Source: DATGEP01 sp035310125 (GTDB lineage: Bacteria > Chloroflexota > Ktedonobacteria > Ktedonobacterales > JADMIN01). From it: a stretch of 10,757 nt of DNA. Shown piece after piece: positions 1 through 7,200 of this stretch. The notes under the pieces were generated by a model. It made no database searches. It saw only the letters and a program-made list of their open reading frames with translations, and was not told the origin of the DNA. Positions within the stretch are counted from its first letter, which is position 1, and each line of letters starts with the position of its first letter. The DNA lies in assembly GCA_035310125.1 (NCBI GenBank), contig DATGEP010000148.1:1-10757 (forward strand), read 5' to 3'. A program made the translations under genes and the position numbers.

Positions 1-780
1 GAAATAGAGCATACCAGCGTCGCCCCAGCGCATGTCCGCGCCCGGCTCAGAATCAAGCTGAAACAGCAGCCTCCACACGTTCGCTCCTTTGGCGACCTCG
101 GCGGCGCGCGGGTCAGCGCCCGTCAGACCGTTGGCGCCGAGCTGGCATTCGCTGCGCATATCGTCCTGGATGGTATCAGGATAACCGAGCAGACGCGAAT
201 GTAATCCATCATGCTCAGCCTTAGTTGGAAACGTGGCAAGAAACGTCTCGTAACGAGTCTGCTCGTCACCTTGCCAGCTCCAATTCGGCGTTTCAAGCTC
301 CGGCTGCTGGGGCAGCGTTACCGCGGCGGCGTAGGTTATCGCGCAGGAGGTAATGTGCCCGGCGGCAGGCATACCGGGCGGTGCCACTGTCCGCTGAAAC
401 TGCGACGTATCGCCATCAGAGTACACCACCTGCCAGCTTCCTTTGTCCGCGGGATTGTCGCCGTACGTCTGTTGCCGCGCGTCATAGAAGAATGACAGCA
501 GACCCGTCGCGGGCAGCGCGTGCGCCGTATCATACGCATGCGCGTCTTCAAGGCGAATCTGCGCCAGGAACGCCAGTGGCGCTCCTTTGAAATATGGCCA
601 CGCCGTTCCCACCGGCAAATCAGGCGCGCCGCCCAGCTTCGAAGCGCCAGCGGCCAGTGCATCGTCGCCAGTAGGCACTGCCGTCAAGTGAATTGATGGT
701 TGCGCCAGCGCGGACAGTTGCGTCGCGATGCGTGCGAGTCCGGCGGCGGTAAGCGCCGCTGTGAGATCGGCGGTAGCCAT
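1..780 (-). CDS. DUF1963 / YwqG-family protein, 3' end beyond the window
   Basis: This reading frame is open from an ATG at 780 to the left edge, giving 260 visible residues. The start is backed by a purine-rich Shine-Dalgarno (GGGAAGGTGAG) directly upstream. Family hallmarks seen in order are SKLGGAPDLPVGTAWP (residues 47-62), LAFLAQIRLED (69-79), LLSFFYD (94-100), WQVVYSDGD (116-124), LLGYPDTIQDDM (197-208) and, near the C-terminus, WRLLFQLDSEP (236-246) with MRWGDAGMLYF (250-260). This order is typical of DUF1963 (B. subtilis YwqG type), a cytosolic family with no settled biochemical role. From the usual C-terminal layout only a short tail should be missing. There is no signal peptide or membrane segment. 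The gene is transcribed away from the 3-hydroxybutyryl-CoA dehydrogenase gene, so the two do not share an operon. Family assignment is firm; function is unknown. Confidence 0.85.
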   Translation of the reverse strand, partial: MATADLTAALTAAGLARIATQLSALAQPSIHLTAVPTGDDALAAGASKLGGAPDLPVGTAWPYFKGAPLAFLAQIRLEDAHAYDTAHALPATGLLSFFYDARQQTYGDNPADKGSWQVVYSDGDTSQFQRTVAPPGMPAAGHITSCAITYAAAVTLPQQPELETPNWSWQGDEQTRYETFLATFPTKAEHDGLHSRLLGYPDTIQDDMRSECQLGANGLTGADPRAAEVAKGANVWRLLFQLDSEPGADMRWGDAGMLYF

Positions 781-1077
781 ACTCACCTTCCCTTGCATGT
801 GCCAGAATCGTGCCATTGCGTCACAGTTCCGGCCCGTTACTGCAACTACACACTTCCCGCAATTATACACGATGCTGGCAGTCTTCGAGGCCGCATCACC
901 GCGACCCGCCTGCGCCGAACCCTCCGCATGCGGTACAATATGGCGCTGTAAGCCATCAGTGTGCGCAGCATTCAGTCGCTCATATGCTCACTCGTAGCTC
1001 AGATGGTGGAGCCTCCACCACATGACCTCAGACTGCGAAGTGCGGACAGCGCAATCAACTCAGAAGGGATCGGATCA
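781..1077. other. Divergent intergenic region with weak promoter signals and a tRNA-like palindrome
   Basis: This 297-base gap separates the divergent DUF1963 and dehydrogenase genes. It holds a minus-strand TATAAT (862-867), a plus-strand TACAAT (934-939) with no clear -35, and a near-perfect palindrome TGGTGGAGCCTCCACCA (1004-1020). The palindrome lies directly after TAGCTCAGA, so 995-1011 resembles a tRNA D-arm. No matching acceptor, anticodon or T arm follows, so it is not a functional tRNA. Reading frames that cross the gap have no family signature. Confidence 0.5.
862..867 (-). promoter_or_regulatory. Candidate -10 box for the DUF1963 gene
   Basis: The complement reads TATAAT, a perfect -10 hexamer, about 80 bases upstream of the ATG at 780. 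No convincing -35 hexamer lies 16-18 bases further upstream, so this is a single-box prediction. Confidence 0.35.
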
Positions 1078-1932
1078 ATGGCGATTCAGAAAGTCGGTGT
1101 CATCGGCGGCGGACTCATGGGCAGCGGCATTGCTCAGACCGCCGCCCAGTCCGGGTATGATGTCCTGCTTGCCGAAGTCAACCAGGAGCTGCTCGACAAG
1201 GGCATGTCCCGTGTCCACGGCGCCTGGCAGATGCTCACGAGCAAAGGCAAGATCAACGAGGAACAGGCCGCACAACATCGCGGGCACATTCGCGGCACCC
1301 TCGATCTTGACGAGTTCGCTGACCGTGATCTCGTGATCGAAGCCATCATCGAAAATCTCGACGAGAAGCGTGTGCTCTTCAGAAAGCTGGACGCCATCGT
1401 CAAGTCCGGTGCCATTCTCGCCAGCAACACGTCCTCGCTGCCAATCATCGAGATGGCTGCGGTCACCAATCGCCAGGATCGCGTCGCAGGCATCCATTTC
1501 TTCAATCCCGCTCCCGTCATGAAGCTTGTCGAGATCGTGCGGACCATCTCTACCAGCGACGTGACCGTCGAAGACTTGCGCGGCTTTGCGCAGTCCCTTG
1601 GCAAGACTCCGATCGTTGCCAAAGATACCGCCGGCTTCGTCGTCAACTTCCTGCTCATTCCCTACATGCTCTCTGCCATTCGCATGTATGAGAACGGGCT
1701 GGCGACCATGGAAGACATAGACACCGGCATGAAGCTCGGCTGCGGCTACCCAATGGGTCCTTTCGAGCTGCTGGACTACGTCGGCCTCGACACCACCCTC
1801 TATGCCGCCGAAGCAATCTACAAAGAATATCCCGACCAGGCCTATGCGCCACCCACACTGCTCCGCCGCATGGTGCAGGCAGGTCGCTACGGCAAGAAGA
1901 ACGGCAAAGGCTTCTACGCCGGCAACGAATAG
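1078..1932 (+). CDS. hbd: 3-hydroxybutyryl-CoA dehydrogenase (3-hydroxyacyl-CoA dehydrogenase family)
   Basis: Cytosolic NAD(P)-dependent enzyme that interconverts 3-hydroxybutyryl-CoA and acetoacetyl-CoA. The 284 residues match the usual single-function length (about 280). An N-terminal Rossmann fold carries GGGLMGSG (residues 10-17). The catalytic tetrad can be placed by motif: Ser119 in SNTSSLPI, His140 in GIHFFNPAPVMKLVE, Glu152 in the same block, and Asn190 in DTAGFVVN. The C-terminal dimerisation domain ends with the typical GRYGKKNGKGFY. The frame is open further upstream to 961, but the ATG at 1078 is preferred because AAGGGA (1064-1069) lies 8 bases before it and the product then begins right at the first beta strand (MAIQKVGVIGGG). 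The thiolase gene follows 105 bases downstream on the same strand, which fits butyrate or polyhydroxybutyrate-type metabolism or beta-oxidation. Stereospecificity and cofactor choice cannot be read from sequence; a 3-hydroxyacyl-CoA dehydrogenase of broader chain length is the main alternative. Confidence 0.93.
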   Translation: MAIQKVGVIGGGLMGSGIAQTAAQSGYDVLLAEVNQELLDKGMSRVHGAWQMLTSKGKINEEQAAQHRGHIRGTLDLDEFADRDLVIEAIIENLDEKRVLFRKLDAIVKSGAILASNTSSLPIIEMAAVTNRQDRVAGIHFFNPAPVMKLVEIVRTISTSDVTVEDLRGFAQSLGKTPIVAKDTAGFVVNFLLIPYMLSAIRMYENGLATMEDIDTGMKLGCGYPMGPFELLDYVGLDTTLYAAEAIYKEYPDQAYAPPTLLRRMVQAGRYGKKNGKGFYAGNE

Positions 1933-1938
1933 GTTGGG

Positions 1939-1997
1939 GCGTCCGGTGGACGCCTATCTTCCCTCTCCCCACCGTAGGGGCGCCGCCTGCTGCGCCC
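1939..1997. repeat. Two adjacent hairpins between dehydrogenase and thiolase genes, possible REP-like repeat
   Basis: Hairpin one is GCGTCC-GGT-GGACGC (1939-1953), seven bases after the dehydrogenase stop. Hairpin two pairs GGGCGC (1978-1983) with GCGCCC (1992-1997) around an 8-base loop. Neither is followed by a U tract, so they are poor intrinsic terminators. The second has the same build as GGGCCG...CGGCCC at 7875-7896 downstream of the DedA gene, which hints at a dispersed GC-rich palindrome family. Confidence 0.35.
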
Positions 1998-2037
1998 GCC
2001 GGGCTATGTGGGGTCAGGACTCCAGGAGGCATCGTAT

Positions 2038-3228
2038 ATGAACATCCAGGATCGCGACATCGTCGTCCTCGGCGGCGCTCGCACGCCATTCGGCACGTTC
2101 ATGGGCGCGCTCAAAGACGTGTCCGCCATTGACCTCGGCGCCATCGCCGCCAAAGCCGCCCTTGAGCGCTCCGGCGTGGACGCTGGCGATGTAGATCAGG
2201 TCGTTTTCGGCAATGTCATGCAGACGAGCGCGGACGCCATCTACTGCGCCCGCCACATTGCCCTGAAAGCCGGTGTCCCCATCGAGGTTCCGGCCCTCAC
2301 CGTCAACCGCCTCTGCGGCTCCGGCCTACAGGCCATCGTCAACGGCGCCCAATCCCTCATGCTGGGCGAAGGCACGGTTGCGCTTGTCGGAGGCGCGGAG
2401 AACATGACCCAGGCGCCTTTCGTGATTCGCGGTGCCCGCACCGGCCTCAACCTTGGCGAGCATAAGCTGGAAGACTATCTCTGGGAAGCCCTTGTGGATA
2501 GCTACATTGGCTGCGGCATGGCCATCACCGCCGAAAACCTCGCCCAGCAGTACGGCCTCAGCCGCGAGGAGGTAGATGCATACGCCCTGCGCAGTCAGGA
2601 GACCGCGCGCCACGCCCAGCAGCAGGGTTGGCTTGCCGAAGAGAACGTCCCCGTCACCGTCAAAGATCGGAAGGGCCGCGAGGTCATCGTAGACAAAGAC
2701 GAAGGCATCCGCGAAACCTCGATGGAGGCGCTTGGCAAGCTCCCCGCGCGCTTCAAGCAGGGCGGCGTCGTCACCGCCGGCAACGCCAGTGGCATCAACG
2801 ATGCCGCCGCCGCGCTCATCATCTCCACCGGCGACTTCGCCCGCGAGCGCGGCCTCACGCCCCTCGCCCGCCTCGTCTCCTGGGGCATCGTCGGTGTCGA
2901 GCCGGCCATCATGGGCATTGGTCCCGCACCCGCTATTCGCCAGGCACTCAAGCGCGCCGACCTCACACTCGACCAGTTGGACCGCGTGGAAGTCAACGAA
3001 GCCTTCTCCGCGCAGTACCTCGCCGTCGAGAAAGAGCTAGGTCTGAAGCGAGCGATTACCAATGTCAACGGCGGCGCCATCTCTCTTGGCCATCCGCTCG
3101 CCGCCAGCGGCGCCCGCCTTGCCCTCACGCTGATTGCCGAGCTGCGGCGCAACCATCTCAAGTACGGCGCCGCCTCGCTCTGCATCGGTGGCGGCCAGGG
3201 AATCGCTGCCATCTTCGAAGCGCTATAA
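2038..3228 (+). CDS. Acetyl-CoA C-acetyltransferase (type II thiolase)
   Basis: Thiolase that condenses two acetyl-CoA to acetoacetyl-CoA, or runs in reverse to cleave 3-ketoacyl-CoA. The 396 residues are normal for the family. The nucleophilic Cys93 sits in VNRLCGSGLQAIVNGAQ, the NEAF motif is present (NEAFSAQYLAVE), His352 is in GGAISLGHPLAASGARL and the second active-site Cys382 is in CIGGGQGIAAIFE. The set is complete, so the enzyme should be active. The start at 2038 has a perfect AGGAGG (2024-2029) eight bases upstream; an in-frame ATG at 2008 lacks one. It follows the dehydrogenase on the same strand with a 105-base gap and no strong terminator, so co-transcription is likely. The product of this enzyme is the substrate of that one. 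Short-chain (biosynthetic) specificity is inferred from length and neighbour; a broader 3-ketoacyl-CoA thiolase is possible. Confidence 0.93.
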   Translation: MNIQDRDIVVLGGARTPFGTFMGALKDVSAIDLGAIAAKAALERSGVDAGDVDQVVFGNVMQTSADAIYCARHIALKAGVPIEVPALTVNRLCGSGLQAIVNGAQSLMLGEGTVALVGGAENMTQAPFVIRGARTGLNLGEHKLEDYLWEALVDSYIGCGMAITAENLAQQYGLSREEVDAYALRSQETARHAQQQGWLAEENVPVTVKDRKGREVIVDKDEGIRETSMEALGKLPARFKQGGVVTAGNASGINDAAAALIISTGDFARERGLTPLARLVSWGIVGVEPAIMGIGPAPAIRQALKRADLTLDQLDRVEVNEAFSAQYLAVEKELGLKRAITNVNGGAISLGHPLAASGARLALTLIAELRRNHLKYGAASLCIGGGQGIAAIFEAL

Positions 3229-3238
3229 CTCGTTCGGG

Positions 3239-3267
3239 TTGAGCAAACGGGCCATCTATGCTACACT
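3239..3267 (+). promoter_or_regulatory. Extended -10 promoter of the TIR-FGE gene
   Basis: TTGAGC (3239-3244, four matches to TTGACA) is followed by a 17-base spacer and TACACT (3262-3267). The TG of an extended -10 lies at 3259-3260. Transcription would start near 3274, leaving a leader of roughly 45 bases before the ATG at 3318. The promoter lies directly behind the thiolase stop, so the TIR gene appears to have its own transcription unit. Confidence 0.6.
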
Positions 3268-3317
3268 GCTTCCGGCAATCTCCAGGACATATCACGCACA
3301 ACGGGAAGGGTGAATGC

Positions 3318-4796
3318 ATGACGGCCCCAGCAGGTCCGCCGCCGATATTTCTCAGTCACTCGCATCAGGACAACTCCTGGTGCCGACAGTTCGTGGCGCA
3401 TTTGCGCGCCGCGCTCGGCAACGTCGACCCCCGCTACATCTTTTACGATGAAAGCTCGCTCCAGCTTGGTGACAACTGGCTGGACCGCATTCAGCGCGAG
3501 TTGATGGCCCGACCGATCTTCCTGCTCGTGCTCACGCCGCGTGCGATATCATCCGACTACGTGCGGCGTGAGGTCGCGATGGCCCTGCGAGAGACGGTGT
3601 CGCACCCGGAGCGGCGGCTCATTACCCTGAAGGTGGCCGAGTGTAACCCGAACGACCTGGCTCCGTGGCTCCTGGATTACCAGATGGCCGATTTTGTTTC
3701 TCGCCCGTTCGACGTGACCTTCTCTGGCCTCGTCGGCGCTATCCGCGCCTACAACGCTGCCTGGGCAACTCAACACGCGCCACAACAGCCACAATCACCC
3801 GCCCCTCCACCTGCCTCCACCCCACAGCCGGGAACATGGGCGCCACAAGCATCCCAATTCCAGCCGCAACCGGGTGCCTGGGGCACAGCATCACAGGGAC
3901 AGGGAACCGCACCTATGCCAGGTTCGCAACCGGCGCAAGGCTGGACTCAAACGCCGCCCGCGGCATCACAGTGGTCAGCGCCACCCACAGTGGCACCACA
4001 ACCAGCGGCTCCCGCACCACAACCAACCAAAACCACAGATGCCGCCCGTGCCCCTGCTCCTGAATCGGTCCCGGCGCCGGCCGCTTCTGCCACTCCCGCT
4101 CCTCCCGCGGCAGCGGATTCTCCGCAGGTGCAGATGGCGAAGAAGCTCGCCAAAGACACTCACGAGGCGTTTGTCAGTGACCAGTGGGTTGACGTGCTGC
4201 GCAAAGGCGAATTCGCGATGAGCCTGCCGGAGAACGCTGGCGACGCAAAGCTTGTCGCTGAAGTGACTGTTGCCTATGCCTTCTTGCAACGATGGGAGCA
4301 GGCCCGCTCCCTCGCCGAACGCGCCCTCGTGATGAATCCATTTCGACCCGATGTCTGGTGGTCGCTGGCGCGTGCCCAGCTTGCCGTTGGTGATAAAGTC
4401 GCCGCTCTCCGCTCCTTCGATAGCGCCTTCGCAACCTTCTGGTTGCCCACACTGCGCAGGGCGTTTCAATTGCCCATTCTCCGTGAGCGGCGACGCCTGC
4501 TCATGGATCTACAGTTGCATGACGAGGCGCTGGCCGCCATTGAGCGCGAGATCGAATGGACCAAGGACCCCGACCTATTACGCGAACGGGCCGACCTGCT
4601 GATGCGATTGGGCCTCAGCGACGATACCGAGCGCGACTATTTCCAGAGCAGATTACCACGCCGCCTGCGCGACCTGGGCTTCACCGAGCGCCAGGCGGCC
4701 GGAGTTGATCTGATCCTGCCGCCGCTCTGCGACGTGCCGGCTGGCGAGTTCCTCATGGGTTCCGATCCAGACCGCGACCCCGCTTCGGATGACTAA
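3318..4796 (+). CDS. TIR domain - Pro-rich linker - TPR block - start of FGE-sulfatase domain (5' part of an interrupted gene)
   Basis: The start at 3318 is preferred over an in-frame ATG at 3258, because GGGAAGGG (3303-3310) lies seven bases upstream and the TIR fold then starts at once. Residues 9-145 form a TIR domain: IFLSHSHQDNSW, the BB-loop-like IFYDESSLQLGDNW (41-54) and SSDYVRREVAMAL (78-90), whose Glu85 fits the catalytic Glu of NAD-cleaving TIRs. Residues 150-272 are a low-complexity Pro/Gln/Ala linker. Residues 273-435 form helical TPR-like repeats. Residues from about 470 open an FGE-sulfatase domain (DVPAGEFLMGSDPDRDP) that is cut by TAA at 4794. The same frame continues in step with the rest of the domain, so this is the front half of an 897-codon gene. 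As written, a soluble TIR-TPR protein of 492 residues could still be made. Bacterial TIR proteins often consume NAD in antiphage defence or signalling; that role is an inference here. Confidence 0.8.
   Translation: MTAPAGPPPIFLSHSHQDNSWCRQFVAHLRAALGNVDPRYIFYDESSLQLGDNWLDRIQRELMARPIFLLVLTPRAISSDYVRREVAMALRETVSHPERRLITLKVAECNPNDLAPWLLDYQMADFVSRPFDVTFSGLVGAIRAYNAAWATQHAPQQPQSPAPPPASTPQPGTWAPQASQFQPQPGAWGTASQGQGTAPMPGSQPAQGWTQTPPAASQWSAPPTVAPQPAAPAPQPTKTTDAARAPAPESVPAPAASATPAPPAAADSPQVQMAKKLAKDTHEAFVSDQWVDVLRKGEFAMSLPENAGDAKLVAEVTVAYAFLQRWEQARSLAERALVMNPFRPDVWWSLARAQLAVGDKVAALRSFDSAFATFWLPTLRRAFQLPILRERRRLLMDLQLHDEALAAIEREIEWTKDPDLLRERADLLMRLGLSDDTERDYFQSRLPRRLRDLGFTERQAAGVDLILPPLCDVPAGEFLMGSDPDRDPASDD
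4794..4796 (+). other. In-frame TAA interrupting the FGE domain
   Basis: The codons around the stop read Asp-Asp-TAA-Glu-Gln-Pro, where FGE-sulfatase domains usually have an acidic run followed by Gln/Lys-Pro. A GAA to TAA change (one base) would explain it. No frame change occurs: downstream codons continue the same domain with no gap. Confidence 0.8.
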
Positions 4797-4850
4797 GAGC
4801 AGCCCGTCTATCCTATCACCGTCGCCGATGTTCAGATCGCGCGCTATCCA

Positions 4851-6011
4851 GTGACCGTCGCGGAGTACGCGCGGTTCGTACGCTCTGGCGGTCCCGTGCC
4901 CTCCGTGCCTGGCGGCGGCAGTCTTTCCGTGCCATGGGAGGAGCAGCTCAAGTGTCCTGACAAACCGGTCGTGTGTGTGAGTTGGCGGAACGCCATCGCC
5001 TACACCGAATGGCTCGCCGATATGACTGGGGAGCCGTGGCGCCTCCCCACCGAAGCGGAGTGGGAGAAAGCCGCCCGGTGGGATGTCGCTGCTCGCCAGG
5101 CACGCATCTACCCTTGGGGCGATACCTGGGATATGGCGCGATGTAACAACCTCGAGAGCGATATGGGCGAGATGATCGCCATTGGTAACGTGCCGGCGGG
5201 CGCAAGTCCCTATGGTGTGCAAGAGATGATGGGCAACGTGAGCCAGTGGTGCTCATCCATCTACCGCCGCTACCCATATACGTTGCGCGACAATCGTGAA
5301 AAGCTGGACGAGCCAGGATCCAGAATAATTCGCGGCTCGTCCTACTCGGCCGGCGCGAAGTTCTGCCGCGCGGCTGTGCGCAACGCCAGCCGGCCGGACG
5401 ATGCCGATAAGAAAACCGGGTTCCGCCTGGCTCGCGGCCCCATGCCTGGCGGCGCTCAGGCCAGCCGTGTCACGAACAGTGTGGCAGCGGGCGCGGGCGC
5501 GGCGCCGGTGGCTGGAGTAGCGCCTTCCGCGACACCAGGCCAACAGCTTGCCCATGAGGCGCACATCGCCTTCCGCGCCGGCCAGTGGGCGGAAGCCGCC
5601 GGAAAGGGTGAGCAGGCGCTGGCACAGCCCGAGAACGCCGCCAATGCCGACCTGGCTATCGAGGTCGCGCAGGCCTATGTCGCCCTTCAGCAGTGGCAGC
5701 AAGCTTGCACGGCGGCCCAGCATGCCCTCAAAATTGACACGTTCCGCGCCGAAGCCTGGCAGGCGCTCGGCCAGGGACAGCGCCAGCTTGGGCAAGCCAA
5801 CGAAGCCTTCAGCTCGTATGATCGTGCGCTTGCCATCGCTCCAGCCGATAACCGCGCGCTGCGTATCGCCTTGCTCACCGACCAGCGGATTCTTCTGATG
5901 GAGCAGCAGCGGTGGAGAGAGGCCTTTTCCGTGCTCGAGGAAGAGATACGTCTTGGCGCGGCGGATCAAGAGCGGCTCCAGCTCCGTGAGTCGCTCATGC
6001 GCCAGATGTAG
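4851..6011 (+). CDS. Rest of FGE-sulfatase domain plus second TPR block (3' part of the interrupted gene)
   Basis: This half is in the same frame as the TIR part and continues its FGE-sulfatase (SUMF1/EgtB/PvdO-like) domain. The conserved sequence already begins at 4797, so the GTG at 4851, with no ribosome site and inside the RYPVTVAEY motif, is only a nominal start. From that GTG, RLPTEAEWEKAAR (residues 64-76), YPWGDTW (87-93), YGVQEMMGNVSQW (121-133), IRGSSY (160-165) and GFRLARG (190-196) are the FGE landmarks. The Cys pair of true formylglycine-generating enzymes is not apparent after GSSY, so a structural or binding role is likelier than catalysis. An Ala/Gly-rich linker (196-230) leads to TPR-like repeats (231-384) that copy the first TPR block. 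Whether this half is translated is doubtful; it is probably the 3' part of a pseudogene or of a read-through gene. Confidence 0.65.
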   Translation: MTVAEYARFVRSGGPVPSVPGGGSLSVPWEEQLKCPDKPVVCVSWRNAIAYTEWLADMTGEPWRLPTEAEWEKAARWDVAARQARIYPWGDTWDMARCNNLESDMGEMIAIGNVPAGASPYGVQEMMGNVSQWCSSIYRRYPYTLRDNREKLDEPGSRIIRGSSYSAGAKFCRAAVRNASRPDDADKKTGFRLARGPMPGGAQASRVTNSVAAGAGAAPVAGVAPSATPGQQLAHEAHIAFRAGQWAEAAGKGEQALAQPENAANADLAIEVAQAYVALQQWQQACTAAQHALKIDTFRAEAWQALGQGQRQLGQANEAFSSYDRALAIAPADNRALRIALLTDQRILLMEQQRWREAFSVLEEEIRLGAADQERLQLRESLMRQM

Positions 6012-6046
6012 TCGCTTGGCCCGGTACGTCTCCCCGACACTCTACT

Positions 6047-6079
6047 GAATGCCCTTCTCAGCAATGCGGGAGGGCATTC
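6047..6079 (+). terminator. Hairpin terminator candidate after the TIR-FGE gene
   Basis: GAATGCCCT (6047-6055) pairs perfectly with AGGGCATTC (6071-6079), 36 bases after the stop codon at 6011. The 15-base loop is long and the following TCTCATGTATT is only moderately T-rich, so termination may be partial. Confidence 0.45.
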
Positions 6080-6198
6080 TCATGTATTGTGGGATCTGTC
6101 GCCGGGAAGTTGTGTGCGTCATGGGCTTTGGGCCGTCAAAGTAACGATCTGTTTCGTGGCCAGCTTTGGACTCTGGCCTGTAAACCGCTCCCGTAGCG

Positions 6199-6204
6199 TA
6201 TAAT
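6199..6204 (+). promoter_or_regulatory. -10 box upstream of the alpha/beta hydrolase gene
   Basis: A perfect TATAAT lies 38 bases before the ATG at 6243. No good -35 hexamer is visible at 16-18 bases. Its position between the preceding hairpin and the next gene makes it a plausible promoter. Confidence 0.4.
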
Positions 6205-6242
6205 GGCACAACTGCGAATTTGCGAATGGAGGGCACCTGACG

Positions 6243-7094
6243 ATGTTTGCAACGATTGATGGCGTGCGCATCTTCTATCAGCCGGCGGGCGCCGAGGCCG
6301 GCTACCCTCTGATCGTGCTGCACGGTGGACCCGGCTTCGACCACACCGAGATGTCGCCGTGGCTGGACCCGCTCGGCAACACGTTCCGGCTCATATATGT
6401 AGATGAGCGTGGCCAGGGACGCTCCGACCGCGTGGATTCCACCACATTGACATTGTCACGCTTCGCTGAGGACGTCACAAAGCTGACCCACGCGCTGGGT
6501 TTCGAGCGCTACGCGCTGCTGGGCCACTCCTTCGGCTCATTCATCACGCTCGCACATGCCGTCGAATTCGGCGACGCAACACACTACGTCATCTCCGGCG
6601 GCACCGCCAGCTTCACCAGGACCGCGCCCGAGGTTGAGGCCAACCTCGCGGCCTTCGAGCCGGTAGAGCTGCGCGAGCAGGTCACCCAATCCTGGGCACT
6701 GGAGCCGCACGCAAAGACGGATGAGGATGTAGACCGCCTCTGGAAGATGCAGGCGCCGTTTCACTTCTACCGCACCGACACCGACGCCTACCGCCGCTAC
6801 ATGGCCGCGTCCGACCAGACCATCTATTCCCCCGCGGTCCTGGCCTACTTCGCGGAAAACTCATACCCCATCGAGTATGAGGATCGACTGCCCACAATCG
6901 GGAAACCCACGCTCGTCATTACCGGCCAGTACGACCGCACGTGCACACCACGCGCCGCTCGCGACCTGCACGCCGGCATCCCCGATAGCGAGCTGGTGAT
7001 CCTTCCTGACGCCGGCCACATGACGTTCGTTGAGCAGCCCGGCATGTACTTCGCCGCCGTCCGCGACTTCTTCGCCCGCCATCCCGCACCATAG
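6243..7094 (+). CDS. Alpha/beta hydrolase, prolyl iminopeptidase-like (S33 type)
   Basis: A 283-residue cytosolic alpha/beta-hydrolase. The N-terminal HGGPG (residues 27-31) builds the oxyanion hole and is typical of the proline iminopeptidase group. It is followed by YVDERGQGRSDR (52-63). The nucleophile elbow GHSFGS gives Ser96, the acid is probably Asp231 in ITGQYDRTCTP and the base His259 in DAGHMTFVEQP, so the triad is complete. A helical cap lies between about 125 and 205. The start is supported by GGAGGG (6228-6233) nine bases upstream. It follows a hairpin and a TATAAT, so it probably has its own transcript. The HGGPG motif suggests removal of N-terminal Pro or other residues from small peptides, but related enzymes act as amidases, lactonases or esterases. 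The substrate cannot be named from sequence. Confidence 0.87.
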   Translation: MFATIDGVRIFYQPAGAEAGYPLIVLHGGPGFDHTEMSPWLDPLGNTFRLIYVDERGQGRSDRVDSTTLTLSRFAEDVTKLTHALGFERYALLGHSFGSFITLAHAVEFGDATHYVISGGTASFTRTAPEVEANLAAFEPVELREQVTQSWALEPHAKTDEDVDRLWKMQAPFHFYRTDTDAYRRYMAASDQTIYSPAVLAYFAENSYPIEYEDRLPTIGKPTLVITGQYDRTCTPRAARDLHAGIPDSELVILPDAGHMTFVEQPGMYFAAVRDFFARHPAP

Positions 7095-7200
7095 ACCCGC
7101 ATGGTCGAAGCATACTCGGAGCACATACAGAGCCTTAACATCGCGCCGGTACACTGCGCTCAGAATGATGTGCGAGTGATTGGAGCGGCAGGGCGGCACG

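Noticed and set aside
211..590. Plus-strand frames opposite the DUF1963 gene
   Set aside because: They overlap a minus-strand frame with a full set of DUF1963 motifs, and their translations are Arg-rich and featureless.
987..1060. Functional tRNA gene
   Set aside because: Only the D-arm-like part is present; acceptor, anticodon and T-arm pairing cannot be formed, and no T-loop GTTCGAA-like sequence follows.
961..1077. N-terminal extension of the dehydrogenase frame back to 961
   Set aside because: It passes through non-coding palindromic sequence, has no ribosome site at its first codon, and the Rossmann fold starts directly after the ATG at 1078, which has one.
2595..3242. Long open frames inside the thiolase gene on both strands
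   Set aside because: Arg/Pro/Ser/Ala-rich shadows of a well-conserved enzyme; no family motif and no ribosome sites.
5253..5969. 238-codon minus-strand frame inside the second TPR block
   Set aside because: Antisense shadow of clearly conserved FGE/TPR coding sequence; the translation has no recognisable domain and no start signal.
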